A stretch of 13,187 nucleotides of DNA from Bacillota bacterium (GTDB lineage: Bacteria; Bacillota; Bacilli; Alicyclobacillales; SLC66): assembly GCA_021797415.1 (NCBI GenBank), contig JAJZZT010000254.1, positions 1 through 13,187 on the forward strand, given 5' to 3'. The position numbers and the translations under genes were made by a program. The notes beneath the pieces were generated by a model. It saw only the letters and a list, made by a program, of their open reading frames with translations, did no database searches and was not told the origin of the DNA. This document shows, piece after piece, positions 1-5,798 of the stretch (within the stretch, counting starts at the first letter, position 1; each line of letters starts with the position of its first letter).

Positions 1-197
1 TCTGAATATAAACCAATAAGAGGAAAATTCAACTCCGACACGGGATAGGTCTGTCCACATTCCACCACTGGTAAAGTGAACTGTGTAAGGAAAGGCCACA
101 ACACACCTCGCGACCCTCCAATGACCAATAGTGGGGTCTCGCCTGATGAATCAAGCTGGCGCACCAGAACTAAAGTCGTGCTTTTTGAACAGGCTCT
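1..197 (-). mobile_element. End of a putative insertion element or MITE (partial)
   Basis: The last 17 bases (181-197) recur exactly, inverted, at 13016-13032. In both places the motif read outward is AGAGCCTGTTCAAAAAG. Here it sits where the reading frame of an ArsR-type regulator stops matching its family: after LAILKE the family normally continues with a wing and a C-terminal helix, but this frame runs into PVQKARL and a stop. That is what insertion or deletion at an element end would give. The remaining 180 bases carry no supportable ORF, so no transposase is visible and the element family is not identified. That this is an IS/MITE end is inference from the repeated motif and the truncated gene. 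Confidence 0.5.
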
Positions 198-364
198 TTA
201 AGTATGGCCAAGTGCTTCGAAACCTCCGTCCTTTCCATCGGAAAGTGAGCTGTTCATTCATGGAGCGGCAGCTCTTCCACATTCGCCAGTAGACGCAGCA
301 ATTCACGCCGAGTCGGGTCGGCAACTGCATCATAAACATCTCGCCCTTGGCCCTTTTCCTCCAA
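170..364 (-). pseudogene. ArsR-family HTH regulator, truncated and with an internal stop
   Basis: On the minus strand the frame reads DVYDAVADPTRRELLRLL, then ELPLHE, a TGA stop (256-254), and in the same frame TAHFPMERTEVSKHLAILKE. These are the N-terminal helix (xVxxAxADPTRRxIL) and the recognition helix (VSKHLAIL) of the ArsR/SdpR winged-helix family, which usually has about 100 residues. The gene is broken twice: by the in-frame TGA, and by loss of the wing and C-terminal helix where sequence ending in the repeated element motif begins (~197). The TTG at 364 preceded by GGGAGAGAG is the likely former start; a GTG at 442 is also in frame but lies inside a palindrome. The HTH identity is firm. 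The ligand or target cannot be told, and the protein should be non-functional. Confidence 0.75.
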
Positions 365-427
365 AATCGCTCTCTCCCAATGCCAATGATCCTTCAATTG
401 CGAATCCGACACTAATTGATGTCTTAA

Positions 428-463
428 TTCAATACAGGACACCTAACGGTGTCCTGTATTGAA
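428..463. promoter_or_regulatory. Perfect 16-bp inverted repeat, candidate operator
   Basis: The arms TTCAATACAGGACACC (428-443) and GGTGTCCTGTATTGAA (448-463) are exact reverse complements around a 4-base centre, TAAC. It lies upstream of the ArsR-type pseudogene (minus), about where its promoter should be, so an operator for that protein or for a lost neighbour is the natural reading. There is no T-run on either side, which argues against an intrinsic terminator. The bound factor is unknown. Confidence 0.5.
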
Positions 464-635
464 CATGACGTGGAGAAGTGCGAGGAGGCCATGTCGCAAA
501 CGTACTCCAAGACAGCTAAGCGACAGTTTTTCTCATATTAGACCACATATATTGGGCAACGATAGTTTTCGGGGCGCTGTTTTCTTAAACGTTTTGGAGA
601 GCGTGGGTTTCTTCATTCCCCCGCCACGTCTGGCG

Positions 636-658
636 TGGTACAATCCCATTCAAGGGGG
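636..658 (+). promoter_or_regulatory. Extended -10 promoter and ribosome binding site of the coiled-coil gene
   Basis: TGG-TACAAT (636-644) fits an extended -10 element (TGn before the hexamer). No good -35 is visible, which extended -10 promoters tolerate. Transcription would start near 651, just before the AAGGGGG ribosome binding site (652-658), which is 8 bases from the ATG, so the leader would be very short. An inverted repeat CCACG/CGTGG (624-638) overlaps the element and could be a binding site. Confidence 0.4.
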
Positions 659-666
659 AACAAGAA

Positions 667-909
667 ATGGCCGACAAGATGCTTGAACTTCTCGTTGCCA
701 CGGTAAATGACCTAACGGTTGCCGTGCACAATATGAGACAAGAAATGAACGAAGGCTTTAAGCGGTTGAATGAGCGGATGGACCGGATCGAAGAGCGACT
801 GGACCGCGTCGAAGACGAGGTCAAGCTGACACGAACCGACTTGAAGATACTCGCCCAGAAGTATGGTGAACATGAAGTCTCGATTGAGTCGTTGAAAAAA
901 GCGAGATAA
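667..909 (+). CDS. Small coiled-coil protein, function unknown
   Basis: An 80-residue protein, acidic to mixed charge, and almost entirely helical. From about residue 20 to 60 it shows heptad spacing of hydrophobic residues (FKRLNERMDRIEERLDRVED), a clear parallel coiled coil. The N-terminal MLELLVATVNDLTVAV is amphipathic, and the C-terminus returns to a helix ending in KKAR. There is no membrane segment or signal peptide. A strong AAGGGGG Shine-Dalgarno 8 bases before the ATG and a candidate extended -10 promoter support expression as a single gene. Short coiled-coil proteins of this kind are common in Bacilli as uncharacterised proteins. Sequence alone does not give a partner. It sits among mobile-element debris but is intact itself. 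Confidence 0.7.
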   Translation: MADKMLELLVATVNDLTVAVHNMRQEMNEGFKRLNERMDRIEERLDRVEDEVKLTRTDLKILAQKYGEHEVSIESLKKAR

Positions 910-1093
910 CCTTGCAGGGAGCGGGGAGCGGGTTTCTCGCCCTGTGCCGCGGCGATGAAATTGCTGGCCTGTTGCCGCATGGCCGAGCGGTTGGGCATGT
1001 GCGGCCGCTCCGTGACAGGAGCACCCGCTTCCAAGACCAATCGGGGAATCGTGCTCGAACTCTCGGATGCATACGACGAGCGACGATGCACCG

Positions 1094-1184
1094 TACCCCA
1101 CGTTGCTCCGGATAGTCCCCTAGCACAGTCGGCCACCCGCTCCCGCCAGATTTCCCGGAGCTGTAACAACTCTGCTTGTGTCAC
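1094..1184 (-). pseudogene. IS66 accessory protein fragment (TnpA/OrfA-type)
   Basis: The start GTG (1184) has a GAGGAG ribosome binding site 7 bases upstream. The peptide MTQAELLQLREIWRERVADC, followed by ARGLSGATWGTVH, matches the N-terminal pattern of IS66 accessory proteins (a W-x-E/R-R-[IV]-x-[DE] helix, then GLS, then a W-C-x-x-H turn). One residue before GLS appears missing and the usual Cys after Trp is Gly. Downstream of ~1094 the frame stays open but no longer resembles the family (no YWxRK segment). I read it as a dead fragment; identification rests on ~30 residues. Confidence 0.4.
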
Positions 1185-1266
1185 TGCGATTCTCCTCTTT
1201 GATCTGCTCAGAGAGAATCATCGCACGGACACTCTGCTACGAACAGGCGGAGACTTTGACGCTTAC
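1094..1266 (-). mobile_element. IS66-family left-end relic
   Basis: Read on the minus strand, the segment begins with GTAAGCGTC at 1266. GTAAGCG is the conserved terminal repeat start of IS66-family elements. It is followed 82 bases later by a GTG-started ORF preceded by GAGGAG, whose first ~30 residues look like the IS66 accessory protein. That spacing is normal for IS66 left ends. No matching right end (GTAAGCG on the plus strand) was found to the left, so only the left end survives. Where the relic ends on its inner side is uncertain. Confidence 0.5.
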
Positions 1267-1367
1267 GATAGCCCAAATTTTGTCGCCGTACAGCGCAAGA
1301 GGACGCCACCTAGGACGCCCCCCCGTCGTTCTTCACTGTAACCAAGCACACCTACCACGCACACCCG

Positions 1368-1856
1368 TCACATGTGCGACCGACCAAACTCCATCATCTC
1401 GTTTGCATAGAATGCGGGAAGTTCCAGTGCGCTGTCGTCCTCTTCGTGTTCGAGACCAAGGTCGTACAAAGCGTCCTGCACACCGGAAAACATCGCGCGC
1501 TCCGTTTCCTTGTTCAGCGAATCAGTGGCAAACAGCGCCTCGCGAATGCCCTTGACAGCGGGTCGCGTCACATAGGACACATCCAACCCCGCGCACACAA
1601 GCCCGTGAATGACGCCGCGCGTTGCTTCCCGCACGGAATATGGGTGAAACGGCACCTGAGACTCGTACAAACCCAACATCGCCTGTGCGGATGCATCCGT
1701 CAGATCGGCTATCCGCTCCTCATCGGTTCCAAGGGCGCTCAGATACATCGTAATCTCATGCGTAATCACGGGCGCAATGCCGTGCTCCGAACTTACAGTC
1801 TCCAGCGCCATACCGTGTTTTACACCCTGACGAACCTCCGTGACCATTGGCTGCAC
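1368..1856 (-). CDS. Helical-repeat protein of unknown function
   Basis: A 162-residue acidic, all-helical protein that I do not recognise. It contains four similar helix signatures: VRQGVKHGM (about 8-16), ATRGVIHGL (78-86), AVKGIREAL (99-107) and FSGVQDALY (122-130). The shared pattern is a small residue, G, V/I, two polar residues, then G/A and L/M, suggesting an internally repeated helical bundle. There is no transmembrane segment, signal peptide or cysteine metal site. The C-terminus is acidic (EHEEDDSALELP). The start GTG (1856) has GGGAGAGAGG just upstream; an ATG three codons in is an alternative but is poorly spaced. It is probably transcribed alone. Coding-like third-position GC and intact length argue it is real despite the decayed neighbourhood. 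Confidence 0.65.
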   Translation of the reverse strand: MQPMVTEVRQGVKHGMALETVSSEHGIAPVITHEITMYLSALGTDEERIADLTDASAQAMLGLYESQVPFHPYSVREATRGVIHGLVCAGLDVSYVTRPAVKGIREALFATDSLNKETERAMFSGVQDALYDLGLEHEEDDSALELPAFYANEMMEFGRSHM

Positions 1857-2100
1857 CTGCCTCTCTCCCTGGTGGATTTTGCGCCTGAGAACGCAAAAAA
1901 CCGCGACGGGAAATCTAGGTCACGGAACGAGAAAAAGCGGCAGCCACCAACATGGCTTATCACTCTCCTTTTGCCTACGAGGTTAGCTGACGGGTTCGGG
2001 TTAAGAGATCCCCTACTGGTAAAATACCCAGATTCACCCCAATTGCTTGGTTCCCCCGTTTCCGGTCCCCCGGAATTCGGCGTGCTGATTGGTAGAACGA

Positions 2101-2160
2101 CACAAGCTATGAACTTGTGAGCCGCCCCATGGATGAATCCAAGGGGCCCCGGTATCTAAC
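2101..2160 (+). other. Compact two-hairpin structured element, possible element 3' end
   Basis: Two adjacent hairpins are visible: CACAAG/CTTGTG (2101-2106 with 2114-2119, 7-base loop CTATGAA), then GCCCC-A-TGGA/TCCA-A-GGGGC (2124-2147, tetraloop TGAA with one A-A mismatch). These are followed by CCCGGTATCTAAC. A run of hairpins ending in a short unpaired tail resembles the right end of IS200/IS605-type elements, which encode a guide RNA for TnpB, but no TnpB remnant is recognisable nearby. The first hairpin also mimics a tRNA anticodon arm, but no acceptor or T arm fits. The structure is visible; the identity is conjecture. Confidence 0.3.
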
Positions 2161-2301
2161 AAGCCCTCCCAGGCTCTCGCGTCGCCGCGATATCTTCCTA
2201 GGCCTTACTTGCCTTCTTCGGCAGGATTGCCTACTGTCCCGGTCGCAGACGATTCGCTGCAAAGTCACTATACACGAAGTATCCGAAAAGCGCAACTTCC
2301 C

Positions 2302-2351
2302 GCCTTCGCACTTCCCGCCTTCGCACCTGCCTTCGCACCGCGCCTTCGTAC
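2302..2351 (+). repeat. Short tandem repeat, four copies of GCCTTCGCAC
   Basis: GCCTTCGCAC occurs at 2302, 2317 and 2329, with a one-base variant (GCCTTCGTAC) at 2342, so the period is 12-15 bases. It lies in non-coding sequence. Confidence 0.75.
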
Positions 2352-2675
2352 ATGCCGCGCCCGACGGCAGTTCAGCGCCCTTCTTCACCATCTACTTGTT
2401 CTACTTTCTCTCGAAGGGGCACACAGTGGAGCATCGTGGTCGAACAAGCACGCCAGTTCGACCGCGATGCGGAACTATTCCGGTTCTACAGGCGAACAGC
2501 ATCGGATATCGGCTAAACAACCCATGCCCCTGCGTGGCACAAGATTATCATGAAAATGGCCGACGGCTATTTTCTCATCAAACCCCGCGTCACTCCAGCC
2601 ATTCTTATCCGGCGCCTTGACGGAGTATTTCCAACGCCGCGTGCGGACGCTGCGCCGCCATGCGGCACGAGCAGT

Positions 2676-2724
2676 CACCGGTCAGCATGAAGGACAACAC
2701 CGGTCAGCATGAAGGACAACACCG
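2676..2724 (+). repeat. Perfect 22-bp tandem duplication plus 5 bases
   Basis: Two exact copies (2676-2697 and 2698-2719) beginning CACCGGTCAGCATG, followed by a partial third (CACCG). It lies 30 bases beyond the stop codon of the LysE-type gene. Confidence 0.9.
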
Positions 2725-2750
2725 CTGTCGAACCGAACCACGGCTCGACG

Positions 2751-3398
2751 TCAAGTTTGGGCATTCCACAGCGTGTTGCCCAGTTGGACCAGATTCCGAC
2801 CGGCGATCGTCCACATAATCCCGGCCGAAACCCGATTGATCCATTTTAATGTGCCTGCTTGATTTCGCAATTGGCCCAATGCGCGACCGGCGAGAGAAAT
2901 GGCAAAGAACCAGACCCACGAAACCAGAACGGCCGCCAGGGCATAGACCAACTTCTCCGCCGGAGTGGGATACAGGGCCGCCCCGCCGCCAATCACCACG
3001 ATCGTATCCATAATGGCATGCGGATTCAGCAAGGAGACGCGAAGCGCGTGCAAAATCCGCCGCCGCAGCGTCCAATACGCCATGGAGCCATTGTCGGATG
3101 TCTCCGGATGGACTGGGGTCCGCCACGATTGCCATCCGATCCACACAAGAAATACGATTCCCAAAAAGGTGAGCGCCTCTTTGAGCATGGGCGCCGCCAA
3201 CAGCACCACGCTCACCCCAAGAACCGCCATCCCAATGAGAAGCGTATCCGAGATGGCGGCCGTAACCACAACGGCCACCGTAAGACGATACTGGCGGTGA
3301 GTCGTACCCTGGCTGATGACGAATGTGTTTTGCGGCCCAAACGGTAGAATTAAGGCTAACGCCAACAAGAACCCATGAAGAAATGCCAACGACACCAC
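2751..3398 (-). CDS. LysE/ArgO-family amino-acid exporter
   Basis: A 215-residue inner-membrane protein of the LysE translocator family (LysE, ArgO, YisU), which exports basic or other amino acids using the proton gradient. Family marks seen: LPFGPQNTFV (about 18-27) at the end of the first helix, and SLLNPHAIMDT (122-132) before the fourth. There are about six hydrophobic segments (3-24, 38-62, 64-88, 128-145, 150-172, 187-205). The length is normal. The start is set by AGGAGG at 3410-3405 with GTG at 3398 (spacing 6) or the next codon, GTG 3395 (spacing 9); a longer in-frame start at 3497 would lie in the promoter. Family is confident; the exported amino acid cannot be read from sequence. 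It is probably a single-gene unit divergent from the membrane-protein gene at 3655. Confidence 0.9.
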   Translation of the reverse strand: MVSLAFLHGFLLALALILPFGPQNTFVISQGTTHRQYRLTVAVVVTAAISDTLLIGMAVLGVSVVLLAAPMLKEALTFLGIVFLVWIGWQSWRTPVHPETSDNGSMAYWTLRRRILHALRVSLLNPHAIMDTIVVIGGGAALYPTPAEKLVYALAAVLVSWVWFFAISLAGRALGQLRNQAGTLKWINRVSAGIMWTIAGRNLVQLGNTLWNAQT

Positions 3399-3441
3399 AA
3401 AACACCTCCTGAACGGAGCCTTCGCCACTTTTGTCTTCACT

Positions 3442-3469
3442 GAATTCTGCTCTACGAATTCTGCTCTAC
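3442..3469 (-). repeat. Perfect 14-bp tandem duplication in the exporter gene leader
   Basis: GAATTCTGCTCTAC occurs twice without spacer (3442-3455, 3456-3469). It falls between the candidate promoter and the ribosome binding site of the LysE-type gene, so it could be a duplicated operator or simply a slippage product. Confidence 0.85.
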
Positions 3470-3497
3470 TTATTTTGGACAATCCCCTCCGCGTCAA
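3469..3497 (-). promoter_or_regulatory. Candidate sigma-A promoter of the LysE-type gene
   Basis: On the minus strand, TTGACG (3497-3492) is followed after 17 bases by AATAAG (3474-3469). The -35 is good and the -10 moderate. Transcription would begin near 3462, giving a leader of about 63 bases with a strong AGGAGG site. Confidence 0.4.
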
Positions 3498-3517
3498 ATA
3501 CAGAGGTCACCACGTTC

Positions 3518-3538
3518 ATCCCGGCGGCGGGATTTTTT
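3518..3538 (+). terminator. Intrinsic terminator-like hairpin without an upstream plus-strand gene
   Basis: ATCCCG-GCGG-CGGGAT is followed by six T (the last base of the stem starts the run), a textbook rho-independent terminator on the plus strand. No plus-strand gene ends here; upstream on that strand is only the antisense of the exporter gene. A second small hairpin, CCTGTT/AACAGG (3539-3554), follows. It may stop antisense transcription, be half of an attenuator, or be a relic. Confidence 0.45.
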
Positions 3539-3579
3539 CCTGTTGCAGAACAGGATTGCGCCAAGGTGCTTATAATGCA

Positions 3580-3595
3580 AGGGTAACAGTACCCT
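3580..3595 (+). promoter_or_regulatory. Inverted repeat just after a TATAAT box
   Basis: TATAAT at 3571-3576 is a consensus -10, but no -35 is found at 16-18 bases. AGGGTA-ACAG-TACCCT (3580-3595), flanked by TGCA on both sides, follows at the expected transcription start. This could be an operator or a leader hairpin of the gene at 3655. Confidence 0.35.
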
Positions 3596-3654
3596 GATGC
3601 ACGGCGGGAGTTGATTCAGCTTTGCCGGGAGTTACTGATAAGGAATCCGGTGCA

Positions 3655-4157
3655 ATGGACTCGTTGCAGGACGATGACCAGAGTACACCCGACCAGTCCC
3701 CTGTCATGCGACGCGCGGAAGTTGTTGCCGATCTTGCGATTCTGCTTGCCAGAGAACAGCTTAAATCCCAGCTATATTCTTCTGCAAGCATCGACAGCAA
3801 ATTGGCCACCGTTCTCGGTTTTACGGCCGTATTTGCCGCATTGACTCTCGGCACCGGATGGCACGGCTTCATTCTCATCCCCATGATCCCGGCTTTCCTG
3901 ACCCTGCTCGTCTGCCTGCTCGGTCTCTTGTACGGCCGGTTTATGGCCGGCCCCGATCCGCAGCAATATTACGAGAGCAATTATGCAATCGACGGAGTTA
4001 TGGCCAAGCAGGTTTTGCTCAGCGAATTGCAGGCGGCGATCCGGAAAAATCAGACTCTCGGAATCAACAAGTCCGCCTGGCTGATCTTTCGGTGGTCGGC
4101 GTCGTGGCGACCGTGACGGCTGTGACCGTTTCATATCTTCTGATCGGAGGGGCCTGA
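3655..4157 (+). pseudogene. Three-helix membrane protein with one frameshift (Pycsar-TM/SLATT-like layout)
   Basis: From ATG 3655 (AAGGA 10 bases upstream) the frame gives an acidic N-terminus, a helix with DSKLATVLGFTAVFAALTL (about 48-66), a second membrane segment (72-94), and a soluble helix (105-138). The frame ends at 4116 with an unlikely FRWSASWRP tail. In the -1 frame from 4077 the sequence continues as LADLSVVGVVATVTAVTV to a stop at 4155-4157. This supplies the missing third membrane helix and puts the stop 2 bases before the next gene, which has its own GGAGG inside this frame. So the intact gene should be about 167 residues with a single missing base near 4076. It may be a natural mutation, a sequence error, or less likely programmed slippage (no slippery heptamer is seen). 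The TM-TM-helix-TM layout with a DSK motif at the start of TM1 recalls DUF5706/Pycsar-TM and SLATT effectors; no cyclase lies nearby, so function is open. Confidence 0.6.
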
Positions 4158-4159
4158 CC

Positions 4160-4312
4160 ATGGCGATCAAGAAAAGCAATGTACCGAAGCAACACATCTC
4201 CACGGATGCAAAGCCGAGTGTCATCGGCAAACTTCCTGAACCGTACCTGCAACAGACAGAGATTCGCAAAAGCCTGATTCCCGTAATCCGGGGAAAGAAA
4301 ACTCGTCCTTGA
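4160..4312 (+). CDS. Small basic protein (50 aa), function unknown
   Basis: ATG at 4160 is 2 bases after the TGA of the membrane-protein frame and has GGAGGGG (4146-4152) at a spacing of 7, so translational coupling is likely. The product starts MAIKKSNVPKQH and ends IPVIRGKKTRP. It is lysine/arginine rich (pI clearly basic), has no membrane segment and no cysteines, and is probably mostly unstructured with one short helix (EPYLQQTEIRKSL). I do not recognise it. Its tight linkage suggests it works with, or is controlled together with, the upstream membrane protein. The good ribosome binding site and spacing are the main evidence that it is real. Confidence 0.55.
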   Translation: MAIKKSNVPKQHISTDAKPSVIGKLPEPYLQQTEIRKSLIPVIRGKKTRP

Positions 4313-4344
4313 ACCATCGCGGTCTTGCCTGAGTGGACAGTTCC

Positions 4345-4402
4345 TTCTCAATCACCTTCACAATCACCTTCTCAATCACCTTCACAATCACCTTCACAAT
4401 CA
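4345..4402 (+). repeat. 12-bp minisatellite, 4.8 copies
   Basis: Units alternate between TTCTCAATCACC (4345, 4369) and TTCACAATCACC (4357, 4381), with a final partial copy TTCACAATCA (4393). Because the period is a multiple of three, the minus strand reads as a K-V-I-V/E repeat in an open frame (4221-4532). That frame lacks a start with a ribosome binding site and is unlike any protein, so I treat it as non-coding. Confidence 0.9.
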
Positions 4403-4538
4403 ATGGAGGCAAGATCGTGAACGGATGACCGACAGCTGATGCCCGGGTGACCGTGAGGATATGAACTAAAGCGCCGTTTCGCGCCGGTGGCCGAGTGGAC
4501 AGGAAGGAAGGCGCCTCCCGCACCGGGCACACACAGGA

Positions 4539-5555
4539 TCAGTCGTGCAGGCGAAGGAACGATTTCTCCATCCAGCCAACCTTGGTCCGCAGGATGGCGG
4601 AGATCTCTTCAAAAGCCAGATGGCCTTCACGGTATTTGTAGATCTCCCAACCCAGCATCATCAGGGTGTTGTCAAAGAAAACAGCCTCGAAGGAGTGGTC
4701 GAATTCCGGATGGTTCACGTTCCATCCGGCGCTGCGCAGCCGCTCCAGATACGTTTTCCGCAATGCCGCATGTTGCCCTTCATCCAGCACATCCTGCAAA
4801 AACACGGCAAGATCGCGCTGCGGCACAGCCGCGCAGGAAGCCTCCCAGTCAATCAGACGAAACCCTTCACCGGAAATCAGGATATTTCCCAGATGGGGGT
4901 CGCCGTGGGTGAGCGTGAGACGACCGCGCAACCATTTCTCATAACGCGGATAAAACCAGTCGCTCATCGCCGCGATGCGCTTCTCCTCGACCGAGTCCAT
5001 CAGTTTGAGCATATCAAGTGAAAAATGGGCCCAGGACACGGACGACTGCAGCGGATAACGGCCCATGAGCCCCCGCTCGATCAGTCCGGCCAGGCGCGCT
5101 TCAAACTGGATGTGCATATCCGCAAGCCACAGTACGGCATCCGTCAGGAGGCGCGTCTGCCCGGCAGGCTGGAGCCGTTTGAGAGCGGATTTCATCGTCT
5201 CCCCGACATACGCCATGAGGATGCCCGCTTCGTCTCCCTCTTTGATATGGCCAAGGACCTGCGGTACCAAGCCCGGAATCCCTGCAAAGACGCGGCCATA
5301 CAGAAGGGCCTCCTGTTCGCGCCCCTTCGCAAAACGCTTGTAGACGGCATCCCGCACAAGACCGTCCGCATCCTCCAACCGGAGTTGAAACAGGCTTGCG
5401 GCATATCCTCCGGTGATAGGCGCCGCGCCAATCACGCGCCAACCGCGCCGGCGCAGCCAATGGCGCAACCCGGACGGAGGCGCGGACGAATCCAGTGCAG
5501 AAGGATCCAGTGCGGATAGATCCGTTATCGTCGATCGGTTCGCCGGCCGGTCCAT
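4539..5555 (-). CDS. APH-fold phosphotransferase (aminoglycoside/choline kinase-like)
   Basis: A 338-residue cytoplasmic protein of the phosphotransferase (APH/choline kinase) family, which moves phosphate from ATP to a small molecule. Seen: the nucleotide-lobe lysine in VYKRF (K73); the catalytic loop LTHGDPHLGNIL with D219, H221 and N224; and the metal-binding LIDWE (D236). The length is close to the family norm of 280-340. The start is ATG 5555, preceded by GAGGGAGA at good spacing; a longer open frame to 5735 runs through a tandem repeat and lacks a ribosome binding site. The N-terminus carries a five-residue duplication (SALDP/SALDS) from a 15-bp tandem repeat. The substrate cannot be inferred; related Bacilli proteins include spore-coat CotS-type kinases and sugar or antibiotic kinases, so resistance should not be assumed. 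It is a single gene. Confidence 0.85.
   Translation of the reverse strand: MDRPANRSTITDLSALDPSALDSSAPPSGLRHWLRRRGWRVIGAAPITGGYAASLFQLRLEDADGLVRDAVYKRFAKGREQEALLYGRVFAGIPGLVPQVLGHIKEGDEAGILMAYVGETMKSALKRLQPAGQTRLLTDAVLWLADMHIQFEARLAGLIERGLMGRYPLQSSVSWAHFSLDMLKLMDSVEEKRIAAMSDWFYPRYEKWLRGRLTLTHGDPHLGNILISGEGFRLIDWEASCAAVPQRDLAVFLQDVLDEGQHAALRKTYLERLRSAGWNVNHPEFDHSFEAVFFDNTLMMLGWEIYKYREGHLAFEEISAILRTKVGWMEKSFLRLHD
5490..5523 (-). repeat. 15-bp tandem repeat inside the phosphotransferase N-terminus
   Basis: ATCCAGTGC followed by a six-base variable part occurs at 5490 and 5505, with a partial ATCC at 5520. It keeps the reading frame and adds a repeated SALD(P/S) peptide ahead of the kinase domain. 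Confidence 0.75.
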
Positions 5556-5602
5556 GCGCTCATCTCCCTCGCCCATTATCTCATTTTCGGATATACTCTT
5601 CA

Positions 5603-5662
5603 GGCACACCCGTTGGGCACACCCTTGGCACACTTTTGGCGCACCCTTTGGCCGCACTCCCC
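5603..5662 (+). repeat. Degenerate GGCACACCC..TTGG tandem repeat
   Basis: Five diverged units of 11-14 bases (GGCACACCCGTTGG, GCACACCCTTGG, CACACTTTTGG, CGCACCCTTTGG and CCGCACTCCCCGG) lie between the phosphotransferase start and the lplJ promoter, in the divergent intergenic region. Confidence 0.6.
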
Positions 5663-5676
5663 GGAGACATGCTGCG

Positions 5677-5743
5677 ACATGACGGACAGTCGGATGCCGG
5701 GTGTGCGCAGAATCACGGCGCAGTCCGCCCGTCATGTTAAAAT
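5677..5743 (+). promoter_or_regulatory. Candidate extended -10 promoter of the lplJ-ykoE operon with flanking inverted repeat
   Basis: TGT-TAAAAT (5735-5743) is an extended -10 element; no clear -35 is present. A 9-bp perfect inverted repeat, ACATGACGG (5677-5685) and CCGTCATGT (5729-5737), has its right arm overlapping the -10, a layout suited to a repressor. Transcription would start near 5750, 36 bases before AGGAGGTG. No TPP riboswitch motif (CTGAGA with its partner) was seen. Confidence 0.4.
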
Positions 5744-5798
5744 GAAGCCCGCCAGTTTCCGGCAGTTCCCGCCAGTTCGAGTTTCAGGAGGTGCACCG

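Larger units (their letters stand above)
1857..2750. other. Long region without a supportable gene
   Basis: About 890 bases between the helical-repeat gene and the LysE exporter gene. All six frames give only fragments of low-complexity or proline/arginine-rich peptide, typical of non-coding GC-rich DNA. Two short stretches in one plus frame (about 2445-2517, ending in FRFYRRTASDIG, and 2550-2690, starting MKMADGYFLIKPRVTPAILI) read like protein but are separated by a stop and match nothing I recognise. They may be remains of a dead gene. The region does contain a two-hairpin element (2101-2147) and two short tandem repeats, listed separately. Confidence 0.55.

Noticed and set aside
955..1341. 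Plus-strand 128-codon ORF
   Set aside because: Composition is arginine/serine/proline-rich without motifs, there is no ribosome binding site, and it runs antisense over the IS66 relic.
2080..2150. Possible tRNA from the CACAAG/CTTGTG anticodon-like hairpin
   Set aside because: The loop would give an AUG anticodon, and no acceptor stem or T arm pairs; the next hairpin is wrong in size for a T arm.
2302..2351. Possible CRISPR array from repeated GCCTTCGCAC
   Set aside because: Units are only 10 bases with 2-5 base gaps, and there is no spacer of constant length.
2728..2748. Hairpin TCGA.CCG/CGG.TCGA after the LysE-type gene as a terminator
   Set aside because: The stem has a mismatch and no T-run follows on the minus strand.
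4221..4532. Minus-strand 103-codon ORF with a KVIV/KVIE repeat
   Set aside because: The repeat is the translation of a 12-bp minisatellite. It has no ribosome binding site and overlaps the supported 50-aa ORF on the plus strand.
4478..4560. GGTGGCCGAGTGGACAGG looks like the D-arm of a serine or leucine tRNA
   Set aside because: No matching acceptor stem, anticodon stem or T-loop (GGTTCGAATCC type) follows within 90 bases.
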